DNA from: Candidatus Obscuribacterales bacterium
GTDB taxonomy: Bacteria; Cyanobacteriota; Vampirovibrionia; Obscuribacterales; Obscuribacteraceae
Reading direction: 5' to 3'
Assembly: GCA_020050835.1 (NCBI GenBank)
Contig: JAGVKB010000137.1
Span: 1 to 64,000 of the forward strand
DNA length: 64,000 nt
Shown: positions 17,578 to 25,729 of the stretch, piece after piece
Layout of the letters: each line of letters opens with the position of its first letter
Position numbering within the stretch: the stretch's first letter is position 1
Notes under the pieces: generated by a model
Told to the model about the DNA's origin: nothing
The model's input: only the letters and a program-made list of their open reading frames with translations
Databases searched by the model: none
Made by a program: the position numbers and the translations under genes

Positions 17578-20500
17578 ATGTCTGATAGCTGGGATGATAA
17601 AGCACGCCAGTGGCTCAAAGGGCTCTTCGGCGACACCAACGAAAAACGTCTGAAGGCGCTGCACACATATGTGGAGCGTACAAACGCGTTCGAGCCAGAG
17701 CTGTCCAAGCTAAGCGACGATGAGCTCCGAGGAAAGACGGCTGAGTTCCGCCAGAAGATTGATAACGTCCTGGCCGGTGTCGAGGACATTCAGCTCATTC
17801 CCCCAGATGCGCCCAAGATGCCTGGCCAGCTGCGCACTCAAAAGGACAAAGTGCTCGGCCAGGTGTTAGAGAAAATGCTGCCGGAGGCTTTTGCAGTTTG
17901 TCGCGAAGCCGGCAAGCGGACGCTTGGAATGCGACACTTCGACGTGCAGTTGTTAGGTGGTGCCGCGCTGCACTTTAACAAGATTGCTGAAATGCGCACC
18001 GGTGAAGGTAAGACGCTGGTGGCCACGCTTCCCGCTTACTTGAATGCTCTATCCGGAAGGGGTGTCCACGTCGTCACAGTCAACGACTATCTGGCCCGGC
18101 GAGATGCTGAGTGGATGGGGCAGATCTATCGTTTCCTTGGGCTTTCAGTCGGGCTGATTTATTCTCATCAACCGGACGCCGAGAAGCATGCCTCTTATCG
18201 AGCTGATATCGCATATGGTACCAACCACGAGTTCGGCTTCGATTACTTGCGAGATAATATGCGAACATCGCTCGACCAACTTGTCCAGCGGCCATATTAC
18301 TTTGCAATCGTCGATGAAGTCGACAACATCTTGATTGACGAAGCGAGAACTCCGCTCATTATCTCCGGATTTCCGACTGAATCTTATGTCGAGCTGTATC
18401 AGCACATGGCGGCTGTCGCTCCGATGCTCGAACGTGGCAAAGACAAGGACGACGAAGATTGCGACTACTGGGTCGACGAGAAATCTCGCAATGTTCTCTT
18501 GACCGAAAGAGGGATTGACAATGCTGAGAAAATCCTGGGGACAAGCGATCTCTATGATGTCAAATGGAATCTCGCGCATCATTTGACTCAGGCGCTCAGA
18601 GCTAAGGAGCTCTATAAAGTCGATACCGATTACGTCATTCGCCCAAATGAAGAAGGCAAGCCGGAGATCGTGATCGTCGACGAGTTTACCGGACGGATGA
18701 TGATCGGGCGCCGTTGGAGCGATGGTCTTCACCAAGCGATTGAGGCCAAGGAGCGTGTTCCGATTCAGGAAGAGACAATGACCTATGCCTCGATTACCTA
18801 TCAAAACCTTTTCCGGCTATATCCCAAACTCTCCGGCATGACCGGCACGGCGATGACCGAAGCTCCGGAGTTTCAGAAGATTTACAACCTCGATGTGATG
18901 GCTATTCCCACAAACCGGGCCAATATCCGGATCGACAATGCCGACGTGATATATAAGACCGAAGCGCAGAAATACTATTCGGTGGTCGAAGAGATAGTCG
19001 AAATGCACAAGCAGGGCCGCCCGGTACTGGTAGGCACGACGAGCATCGAGAAGTCCGAGTTGATTGACGAGCTGCTGAGTAAACCGCATAAGATGGGCGA
19101 GTATTTGAACCGTAAGCTGCTCAAGGCGGTCGACATGATTAAGCGCCAAAAGCTTGAAGGACCGGCTATTGATGGCTTGAAGAAGGTTTTCGAACGACCG
19201 GGCTTGATCGATGCGGACAAATTCCTTGAGTTGTGCCGGCAAGTCGAAAAGGATTTCCCCAAGGCCGATGAGTTTGTCGAGAAGTGTTTCTCGATTCAGC
19301 GTACCGCAGCCGTCATAGCGGCTATCCGCAAGGGAATCAATCACAGCGTTTTGAACGCCAAGTATCACGAGAAAGAAGCGATGATCGTGGCGCAGGCGGG
19401 CAGAAAAGGTGGCGTCACGGTCGCCACCAATATGGCCGGACGCGGTACCGACATCTTGCTTGGCGGTAATCCGGAGTATCTCGCCAAGGAGAAACTCAAG
19501 AAGGATGGTGCTGTTCCCGAGCAGGAAGGTTACGACGAGAAGGTCAAGGAGCTGAGCGTAAAGTTCAAGGTTGAAACCGATAGCGAGCATGATGAAGTAG
19601 TCGCGCTGGGTGGATTGCATATCATCGGCACGGAGCGGCACGAATCGAGGCGAATTGACAATCAGCTGCGCGGTCGAGCCGGGCGTCAAGGAGATCCCGG
19701 CACCACCCGGTTCTTCCTGTCGCTGGAGGATAATCTCATGCGCATCTTCGGTGGCGACAAGATTGCTAAGTTGATGGAGTTCATCAAAGTCGACGAGGAG
19801 ATGCCGATTGAATCGGGGATGGTGACAAAATCGATCGAAGGTGCGCAAAAGAAGGTCGAAGCGCACCACTTCGACATGCGCAAACACGTTCTGCAATATG
19901 ATGATGTGCTCAATACGCAACGCGAAGTGATTTATCGAGAGCGGCGGAGAATACTCGAAAAGGCCGACCTGAAATCCGGCATTCTGGATATGCTCGAAGA
20001 GCATCTGGATATCGTGCTGCACAGTTATATCAATTCGGAAGATCCGCCGGAAACATGGGAAGAAACCGGAGTTCCTGAAGTGCTCGCTACCTTGCGCAGC
20101 GATGTGCCGATGCTTGAGGAGATCAAGGTCGATGAGCTGACCGGGCTTGCGTACGATGAGCTGAGAGAGAAGCTGCTCGATGCGGTCAAGCTCGCTTATG
20201 AAGTGCGAGAGCAGCATATCGGCCCGGAAAACATGCGCGAATTGGAGAGACAGGTTCTGTTAAGGACGATTGACAGCAAATGGGTCGATTACCTGCACAA
20301 TATCGATATCTTGCGCGAAGGCATTCATCTTCGTGGTTACGGACAACGCGATCCGCTGCAGGAGTACAAACGCGAGGCCTTCGAAATGTTCAACTCGCTC
20401 TTGCGTTCGATTCAGGCGGAGTCTCTGCAGCTACTTTTCCGCGCTCAGCCGGTCATGCTCGATCTCGAAGAGCTTGAGGAGCTGATTCATCCGGACGTAC

Positions 20501-20607
20501 TGGATGCCGGTGCCGAGGACGAGTCTTTTGTCGAGCCTGACGGGCAGCGGGATGAGATTGAAACGGCCGGACAGAAGGTCGGCTCGGACGATTCTGTGGT
20601 GACTTAG
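17578..20607 (+). CDS. secA: preprotein translocase ATPase SecA
   Basis: Motor ATPase that drives proteins through SecYEG. Seen: Walker A GEGKT at residues 142-146 in MRTGEGKTLVATLPAY, Walker B DEVDNILIDEARTPL, TGTAMTEAPEF, NMAGRGTDILLGG and QLRGRAGRQGDPG. Two oddities. First, about 80 additional, mostly helical residues (about 500-583, from KPHKMGEYLNRK to KGIN) lie between SIEKSELIDELLSK and HSVLNAKYHE, where most SecA proteins have only a few. Second, the acidic C-terminus lacks the Cys-rich zinc-binding SecB-interaction tail. GGAGAG stands about 10 bases before the ATG. It heads a run of closely spaced plus-strand genes (tsaB, rimI and on). Confidence 0.96.
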   Translation: MSDSWDDKARQWLKGLFGDTNEKRLKALHTYVERTNAFEPELSKLSDDELRGKTAEFRQKIDNVLAGVEDIQLIPPDAPKMPGQLRTQKDKVLGQVLEKMLPEAFAVCREAGKRTLGMRHFDVQLLGGAALHFNKIAEMRTGEGKTLVATLPAYLNALSGRGVHVVTVNDYLARRDAEWMGQIYRFLGLSVGLIYSHQPDAEKHASYRADIAYGTNHEFGFDYLRDNMRTSLDQLVQRPYYFAIVDEVDNILIDEARTPLIISGFPTESYVELYQHMAAVAPMLERGKDKDDEDCDYWVDEKSRNVLLTERGIDNAEKILGTSDLYDVKWNLAHHLTQALRAKELYKVDTDYVIRPNEEGKPEIVIVDEFTGRMMIGRRWSDGLHQAIEAKERVPIQEETMTYASITYQNLFRLYPKLSGMTGTAMTEAPEFQKIYNLDVMAIPTNRANIRIDNADVIYKTEAQKYYSVVEEIVEMHKQGRPVLVGTTSIEKSELIDELLSKPHKMGEYLNRKLLKAVDMIKRQKLEGPAIDGLKKVFERPGLIDADKFLELCRQVEKDFPKADEFVEKCFSIQRTAAVIAAIRKGINHSVLNAKYHEKEAMIVAQAGRKGGVTVATNMAGRGTDILLGGNPEYLAKEKLKKDGAVPEQEGYDEKVKELSVKFKVETDSEHDEVVALGGLHIIGTERHESRRIDNQLRGRAGRQGDPGTTRFFLSLEDNLMRIFGGDKIAKLMEFIKVDEEMPIESGMVTKSIEGAQKKVEAHHFDMRKHVLQYDDVLNTQREVIYRERRRILEKADLKSGILDMLEEHLDIVLHSYINSEDPPETWEETGVPEVLATLRSDVPMLEEIKVDELTGLAYDELREKLLDAVKLAYEVREQHIGPENMRELERQVLLRTIDSKWVDYLHNIDILREGIHLRGYGQRDPLQEYKREAFEMFNSLLRSIQAESLQLLFRAQPVMLDLEELEELIHPDVLDAGAEDESFVEPDGQRDEIETAGQKVGSDDSVVT

Positions 20608-20613
20608 TGCGCT

Positions 20614-21342
20614 GTGCGACTGTTATCCTTTGACACCAGTACCGCTCGTTTGCAGCTTTGCCTTTTTGAGGAAGGGCAGGTCGTGGCTGACGAAGTCGTC
20701 GAGCCGGCTCAAGCCAATCGGCAGCAGGCTGCGGCGATGCTCGTCCCCAGCATCGCCGGCTTGCTGGAGCAAGCTGGCTGGCGGAAAGAAGATTTGACAG
20801 CGCTGGTAGTCGGAGTCGGTCCGGGTAGTTTTACCGGGATCAGAACCGGTCTGGTCACGGCCAGAACGCTGGCGCATGCGCTGGCGCTTCCGCTGATGAG
20901 CGTCTCCGGCTTTGAAGCGCTGGCCAGTCTCGTTGCGCTGCCGGTTGGGATCGCCTTGTCTTGCGGACCGCAATTTTGTTTCGCGGCCGCTTTCGAAAGC
21001 GGTGCAGACGGACAGTTGAGTCCGCTTTTGGAGCCGGCTTACCTGTCGGTCGAAGCGCTGCAGTTAAAGCTCGATTTAAGCGAGCGTTGGCTCGCAGACG
21101 AGGACGCGCTTATTAATTTGCGTTTCGCTGCTGAAGGAAATGGCGCAGCAGCGGCCTTTGACCGGCTGCCTGAGATAAAGAATATCGCCGTTATACAAGC
21201 CCAAATTGCCTGGGATCGGTTATCTTTGAGAGTGCTTGGTGGTCCTGGCAACGCCGACCAACCGGCCCTGACCGAGGAGTATCACTGGAGTCGGATTGAG
21301 CCGCTTTATCTCCGCGGACCTTCCGTAACCGTAAAGAGGTAA
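20614..21342 (+). CDS. tsaB: tRNA threonylcarbamoyladenosine biosynthesis protein TsaB
   Basis: Non-catalytic partner of TsaD in making t6A37 on ANN-decoding tRNAs. Seen: N-terminal [19 protein letters not shown] (ASKHA-type fold) and the family signature [21 protein letters not shown]. Length of 242 residues is normal. Start is GTG at 20614, six bases after the secA stop, followed after two bases by rimI, a pairing common in bacteria. No strong ribosome binding site is visible, so translation may depend on coupling to secA. Confidence 0.92.
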   Translation: MRLLSFDTSTARLQLCLFEEGQVVADEVVEPAQANRQQAAAMLVPSIAGLLEQAGWRKEDLTALVVGVGPGSFTGIRTGLVTARTLAHALALPLMSVSGFEALASLVALPVGIALSCGPQFCFAAAFESGADGQLSPLLEPAYLSVEALQLKLDLSERWLADEDALINLRFAAEGNGAAAAFDRLPEIKNIAVIQAQIAWDRLSLRVLGGPGNADQPALTEEYHWSRIEPLYLRGPSVTVKR

Positions 21343-21344
21343 GG

Positions 21345-21953
21345 TTGGAGATTCGTATCAGGCCAATGATGTTGAGTGACCTCGACGAGGTTATGGAGAT
21401 AGAGCCGGTGGCTTTCGGCAGCCATCATTGGTCGCGCAATTCCTTTATCAACGAGTTGAGCAATCCGAGCGGACACTATTTCGCGGCGAGGGCCCCTTCG
21501 GGAGGAAGGCTGCTCGGCTACAGCGGTTTTTGGCTGATCGGCGAGGAGGCGCATATTACGACACTGGCTGTCCAACCGGAAGTTCGCCGCCAATATATCG
21601 GCGAGCGGCTGCTCATCCACGATATCGATCAGGCGCAAAAGGTAGGCGCTAATTGGATGACGCTTGAAGTACGAGTATCCAATGAGATGGCGCAGCACCT
21701 CTATTACAAGTTCGGCTTCAAGAGCCTAGGTTTTCGGCCAAAGTACTACCAGGACAATAGTGAGGATGCTCTTGTCCTCTGGACTGAAAATATCCGGTCG
21801 CCCGAGTTCAAGAAGTTGGTCGACCAAAGACGCCTCGATCTCGAGAGCAAATTGCCAGACAAAACCAAGGCACAGCTAGATAGCACTGAGATGGAGCTTG
21901 GCAGAACGGAAGCGGCTCGTGCCGACGGCACAAAGCCGCAGATGGAGGTGTAA
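21345..21953 (+). CDS. rimI: ribosomal-protein-alanine N-acetyltransferase-like protein (RimI)
   Basis: GNAT-fold acetyltransferase, likely for the N-terminus of ribosomal protein S18. Seen: IRPMMLSDLDEVMEIE, ITTLAVQPEVRRQYIGERLL (acetyl-CoA loop, with Gln-Tyr-Ile-Gly in place of the more usual Gln/Arg-x-x-Gly), LEVRVSNEMAQHLYYKFGF and FRPKYYQDNSEDALVLW, all in RimI order. Start is TTG at 21345 with AGAGG upstream. A charged tail of about 45 residues after the GNAT fold is not typical. Sits directly after tsaB and one base before the bioY-like gene. Confidence 0.85.
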   Translation: MEIRIRPMMLSDLDEVMEIEPVAFGSHHWSRNSFINELSNPSGHYFAARAPSGGRLLGYSGFWLIGEEAHITTLAVQPEVRRQYIGERLLIHDIDQAQKVGANWMTLEVRVSNEMAQHLYYKFGFKSLGFRPKYYQDNSEDALVLWTENIRSPEFKKLVDQRRLDLESKLPDKTKAQLDSTEMELGRTEAARADGTKPQMEV

Positions 21954-21954
21954 C

Positions 21955-22770
21955 TTGCGTTTCGCCCTAGTCGAGAAAATCGATGAACTGAAGCGGAGAT
22001 CCGTGGTCGGGCAGATAGTTGTGGTTCTGATCGGCGTGCAGCTGCTTTTTTTCAGCTCCTTCATCGCGCTATCTCTGCCGACGGCAACCGAAAGGAATCT
22101 TGGTGCCTTCATTCACAATCAAGAATTGGCCGTCACTTACATGCTGCCGGCGTCTCTAAAGGAGAGAGCGATCGAGCGCTTCCCGGTGTTGTTGCGCCCA
22201 GCCAACGATGTTCGTTACAGCCTCTATGTACCGATAATTCCGACGGCTGTCTTTCTTGGTTATGTTTTAGGCGATACGCTCGGGTTGTTTGCGGCTGTTC
22301 TTTATCTGGCAATTGGGCTGGCCTTGCCGCTAATAGGCATCTATCCGTTTGCGGCCGGCGGCGGGCTGTCTTACTGGGGGCAGCCCGGATTTGGATATCT
22401 CTTAGGCGTAGTGGTTGCTGCCTGGATGAGCGGTCGAGCAACCTGTAAGCGCCGGACGAGCTTCAGGCAGTTGCTTGCGCTAGTGAGCGGGCTTACGGCT
22501 GCACATCTTATGGGGCTGGCATATCTAATGGGCAGCTGCGTTGTCTCTATCTTCGTTGATGGCACGCCGAGATTTCCCCAGTGGAGACCATGGGTATTTG
22601 AGGAGGCGCGCAATTTAACCTGGTATCCGCTCCCTTATGATCTCTTATTCTCAATCGTCTTGATCGGACTTGGATTTCCATTTCGCTGGCTGGTCGGGAC
22701 CTTGACTGCTCCGGATATGAACCCCAGACCTCGTCACTCTCAGCGGATTGAAGACCTGGACCTTGTCTGA
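21955..22770 (+). CDS. BioY-like biotin transporter substrate-binding protein
   Basis: Probable membrane S-component for biotin (BioY family), which either works alone or with an ECF energy module. Seen: about six hydrophobic segments, and the conserved core GDTLGLFAAVLYLAIG..LPLIGIYPFAAGGGLSYWG..GFGYLLGVVVAAW, the arrangement of the BioY signature. The N-terminal 80 residues before that core are longer than usual and include VPIIPTAVFLGYV. Start is TTG at 21955, with GGAGG six bases upstream, one base after the rimI stop. No ECF ATPase genes lie nearby. Biotin as substrate is inferred from the family only. Confidence 0.7.
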   Translation: MRFALVEKIDELKRRSVVGQIVVVLIGVQLLFFSSFIALSLPTATERNLGAFIHNQELAVTYMLPASLKERAIERFPVLLRPANDVRYSLYVPIIPTAVFLGYVLGDTLGLFAAVLYLAIGLALPLIGIYPFAAGGGLSYWGQPGFGYLLGVVVAAWMSGRATCKRRTSFRQLLALVSGLTAAHLMGLAYLMGSCVVSIFVDGTPRFPQWRPWVFEEARNLTWYPLPYDLLFSIVLIGLGFPFRWLVGTLTAPDMNPRPRHSQRIEDLDLV

Positions 22771-22784
22771 GTGAAGGGGGACCG

Positions 22785-23699
22785 ATGAGTCTGACTGTGA
22801 AGCAGGTTGCACAGCTGGTCGCAGGCTCTGCTTGTTTAACCGGCTTGGGTACTTTGTATTATGCCAATCAAATTGAGGCGCGTCAGTTTCGGCTCGAGAC
22901 CGTGCGTGTAACCACTGGCGGTGGCGATTGCCCGAAATCATTCTGGCGCATCTTGCATCTGTCAGATCTCCATCTATGCCATCCTGAGCGGGAGAAGATC
23001 GACTTTCTAAGGAAGATCACGCAAGCGCAATACGATCTGGTTTTGTTGACCGGCGATGTGTTTGAAAATTTCACCGGGCTGCCTTATGCTCTGGAAATCC
23101 TCTCTCGCCAGCCGAAACTCGGAGCTTATGCGGTTTTGGGCAATCATGACTATTACAATTACACGCTTTTTCACAAAACTTTCGGGAGATTGTACCGGAG
23201 ATTTCGGCATCCGCCTCTAAAGCGTGATGTCGAGCCGTTTGTCAGAGCGCTCGAAAGAGGGGGCTTTACGGTTCTTAGAAACAGCAGTGTTAATCTAAAA
23301 GAGAACGGTATCTTCATGGTTGGCATCGACTATCCCACCATCGAGCATGTGCACTTGCGTGAGCTCATGTCGGAGGCTTCTGACGATCAGTTTAAGCTGG
23401 TGCTCTTTCACGTGCCTGTCTTTCTCGATCGCATTCGAACAGCGGGAGCGCACCTAGCGGTTGGTGGGCATACGCACGGTGGGCAGGTGCGCTTGCCGGG
23501 ATACGGAGCGATTATCACGGACTCCGAGTTGCCCAGGCATGAGGCCTCCGGATTGTTCTTCCGCGGCAAGACGGCTTTCCATATCTCTCGTGGCTTGGGG
23601 GCCGATCCACGCTCCAACATTCGCTTGTTCTGCCCGCCAGCGGCGACGGTGATCGAGGTTGCCCATCATCAACCCGCTGGCGGAGCTGGCGAGCCGTAG
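22785..23699 (+). CDS. membrane-anchored calcineurin-like metallophosphoesterase
   Basis: Phosphoesterase of the YkuE/LpxG-like group, dinuclear-metal dependent. Seen: HLSDLHLCH (D-x-H), LLTGDVFE (GD), VLGNHDYYN (GNHD), LFHVPVF and GGHTHGGQV (GHxH), the full set of metal-binding motifs in order. An N-terminal hydrophobic stretch could anchor it to the membrane. Relatives act on UDP-diacylglucosamine in lipid A synthesis or on unknown phosphodiesters; I cannot choose. AGGGGGA stands a few bases before the ATG, 14 bases after the bioY-like stop, so it is likely cotranscribed. Confidence 0.85.
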   Translation: MSLTVKQVAQLVAGSACLTGLGTLYYANQIEARQFRLETVRVTTGGGDCPKSFWRILHLSDLHLCHPEREKIDFLRKITQAQYDLVLLTGDVFENFTGLPYALEILSRQPKLGAYAVLGNHDYYNYTLFHKTFGRLYRRFRHPPLKRDVEPFVRALERGGFTVLRNSSVNLKENGIFMVGIDYPTIEHVHLRELMSEASDDQFKLVLFHVPVFLDRIRTAGAHLAVGGHTHGGQVRLPGYGAIITDSELPRHEASGLFFRGKTAFHISRGLGADPRSNIRLFCPPAATVIEVAHHQPAGGAGEP

Positions 23700-23706
23700 C
23701 AACAGG

Positions 23707-24330
23707 TTAAGATGCCCCTGGCCAGTGTGATTTCAGCTGTCGAAAGAGGGAGGAGAGCGAGTCTCGGCTGAAGGCAAGCGGATAGCTGATGCCGTTGTAA
23801 GTAAGCACGCCGGCAATTACCTTCTGCTGAACAGAAATTCTCGGCATGGTGACGGCTGTGTTCGCCGGTTTAGCCGGCTCGGTCTGATAGGGGGCCAGCA
23901 CTTGATCGAATGAGATTGAGACTGACCCTTGCTCCTCTTGGTGCGGATCGATCTCTCCTTGAAAGGAGCCGGTGATAAATCGTTGGCTGTCATCCGAATC
24001 GCTTTTAGGTGAGAAAGAAAGTTCTAGATGATTGCCGTTGCTGACGTGCCCATCGATAATATCGAGTACCACGTTGGGCCCGATCGAAATATTGCCGCCG
24101 ACACTGGTGGGGTGGCGGGAAAGCTCTAATGTGACGTGACCTAGTTTGGCATCCTGGGTGACATACTCGCCGCTGTAATCGCTGGTAATCCACCCCATTG
24201 CCAGTATGCCGAGGGCGACGATAATCGAGGCATACACGAGCGACCGGATCAGTGGCAATCCACCCCGAGTTTGGTCTGGCAGGTCCGGTGGCAGTTGATC
24301 TTGATTTAGAGGTCTGATTGAACGGGTCAT
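23707..24330 (-). CDS. hypothetical single-pass membrane protein
   Basis: Not recognised. One hydrophobic segment at about residues 28-48 (IRSLVYASIIVALGILAMGW) follows a Pro-rich cytoplasmic tail, and the remaining 160 residues look like an extracytoplasmic beta-rich domain. It begins 10 bases after the end of the metalloprotease gene and is probably in the same transcript. It may be an accessory to that secreted protease, but this is inferred from gene order alone. Confidence 0.6.
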   Translation of the reverse strand: MTRSIRPLNQDQLPPDLPDQTRGGLPLIRSLVYASIIVALGILAMGWITSDYSGEYVTQDAKLGHVTLELSRHPTSVGGNISIGPNVVLDIIDGHVSNGNHLELSFSPKSDSDDSQRFITGSFQGEIDPHQEEQGSVSISFDQVLAPYQTEPAKPANTAVTMPRISVQQKVIAGVLTYNGISYPLAFSRDSLSSLFRQLKSHWPGAS

Positions 24331-24340
24331 CGGGACAGCC

Positions 24341-25231
24341 TTATGGGATTAAGTCCGGTGGCGAGTGATAAAGATAGCGAATTGTAGAAGCATCGTTGGC
24401 CGAGATAGTACCGTTGCCATAATACAAACTCATCAAATCAATTGGGTTTCGACTGTGCCCATCGATCCCGAGCGCATGACCGAACTCGTGAGCTGCTGCC
24501 GCTCGCATCTTCTGAAACGGCATGGCAACGCCGTTTGTATCCGTGGTGCGCAGCATGATTACGACCGGTTTGAAATCCGCCTTGCCGCCAGCCAGGATTG
24601 CTCGGTAGGGAAATATATCTTTGGAAGTGTAACCTCTGATATCGCCGGCAAACAATGCCATGCCGGTTTTGTCGACGAAATGGTTGACCCAGAATACAAA
24701 GATGTCCGCATCCGGCTCAGTGGTCAGCTGGAAGGTGAACAATCCTTCCTTCTCGAATTGTTTCCACATGCCGATTCCTTGTAAGGCGGCATTATAGTGC
24801 TGTTCGTCAAAACCTTGGGCGATTGGCAGCGCTTCAAATTGCCCGGGAGTGCTCAAGATACTGGCGACCAATTTCGGCCAGCCGGCGACATTGCTGGTAT
24901 TAGCGATTGGCGCGCCGACTTCTTCGTCGATGAAGCCGTCGATTGCGGCGCCATGCGAAATATATACCTTGAGCGGCATCTGCTCTTTGATCCAGCGAAC
25001 ATTGCCCATTCTGCTTCGATACTCCGGATAGACTCCGCCGGCAGCAGCAGCTGGTCGCGCTTGCTTGACTGCCAGCTGGCGACCGGACTGGGCGAGACAA
25101 TCAGGCGGCAGAGTCAACGCAACCAGCAAGCAAGCAGCCAGCGAGCGTGAGAGTAGTCCAGGAAATTGACAAATCAGATTGTCACTCAATGTCTTGCCCG
25201 AGCGTGCTTGCCTGATTTTTTCTTTGGACAT
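24341..25231 (-). CDS. secreted matrixin-like zinc metalloprotease
   Basis: Predicted secreted peptidase of the metzincin clan. The zinc site is AAHEFGHALGIDGHS (His248, Glu249, His252, His258) followed by the Met-turn NPIDLMSLYYG with Met at about 267, the M10 matrixin pattern. A hydrophobic signal-like segment occupies residues 28-47 after a basic N-terminus. The 190-residue region between signal and active site resembles an unremarkable peptidase prodomain plus upper lobe (MPLKVYISHG). Physiological substrate unknown. No inhibitor gene seen nearby; the next gene encodes a membrane-bound protein. Confidence 0.85.
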   Translation of the reverse strand: MSKEKIRQARSGKTLSDNLICQFPGLLSRSLAACLLVALTLPPDCLAQSGRQLAVKQARPAAAAGGVYPEYRSRMGNVRWIKEQMPLKVYISHGAAIDGFIDEEVGAPIANTSNVAGWPKLVASILSTPGQFEALPIAQGFDEQHYNAALQGIGMWKQFEKEGLFTFQLTTEPDADIFVFWVNHFVDKTGMALFAGDIRGYTSKDIFPYRAILAGGKADFKPVVIMLRTTDTNGVAMPFQKMRAAAAHEFGHALGIDGHSRNPIDLMSLYYGNGTISANDASTIRYLYHSPPDLIP

Positions 25232-25369
25232 GGGCCCGGAAACCTTTCGTTTAATGCTAATTGGCTATCCCCTTTCTACCACAACCCTAACAGTTGGTAT
25301 CTCAACTGATGAAAAGACGCTGCTGGACTGTGTCTTGACTATGAGTGAGCCTCTTTGAAAATACTCTTA

Positions 25370-25645
25370 AGCTCAAATGGTAAATCTGCTTTAGCTTCCG
25401 GAATTCGAGCGGAGCACAAACAAAATCAAGAGGGCATAAACAGCCGAATTTCGATACATCTTTATAAACGAATGGTTAAAGGTTCGCTGTTGGCTTGAGT
25501 TTCCGGATACAAATATCATACGCCGTTTCGATGGCGCTTCGCAGTATCTCCAGTAGAGGGGCTTGAGGGATCGAGCCCGTTGGGGCAGCACCAACCCTGC
25601 GGTCAATTCGTAAACGCGGCGGGTAGTCCCGCCGTTTTTGTTTTT
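25370..25645 (+). ncRNA. candidate structured RNA upstream of glmU
   Basis: No gene is present between 25232 and 25729. This part folds well on paper: an outer ATAC/GTAT pair around CGCC/GGCG at about 25518-25546, an 8-pair hairpin with a GGGA tetraloop at 25559-25578, then GTTGG/CCAAC (25579-25583 with 25591-25595) whose loop GCAG matches CTGC at 25597-25600, and finally a strong terminator. Possible promoter TTGACT at 25335-25340 and GAAAAT at 25357-25362. The 5-prime end is a guess. It matches no RNA family I can recognise. It could be a trans-acting RNA or an attenuated leader. Confidence 0.4.
25617..25645 (+). terminator. rho-independent terminator ending the RNA-like segment
   Basis: CGGCGGG, loop TAGT, CCCGCCG, then TTTTTGTTTTT. 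Seven perfect pairs and a long T-rich tail on the plus strand, with no upstream protein gene on that strand. Confidence 0.85.
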
Positions 25646-25662
25646 AGGCACAACCGAGCTGA

Positions 25663-25694
25663 TTGGCGGTGGTGCGCGCTTCGCCTTATATAAT
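25663..25694 (+). promoter_or_regulatory. possible glmU promoter
   Basis: A perfect TATAAT at 25689-25694 lies 36 bases before the glmU ATG and after the terminator. The best -35 candidate TTGGCG (25663-25668) is 20 bases away, longer than ideal. Confidence 0.4.
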
Positions 25695-25729
25695 GATCCT
25701 TTTCCAGTGTGGTAACTAGCGGGTGGCAA

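Noticed and set aside
25550-25620. Possible SAM-type riboswitch upstream of glmU
   Set aside because: GGGATCGAGCCCG and CAACC look similar to parts of SAM-I aptamers, but the order and spacing of the other conserved parts do not fit, and glmU is not a usual target.
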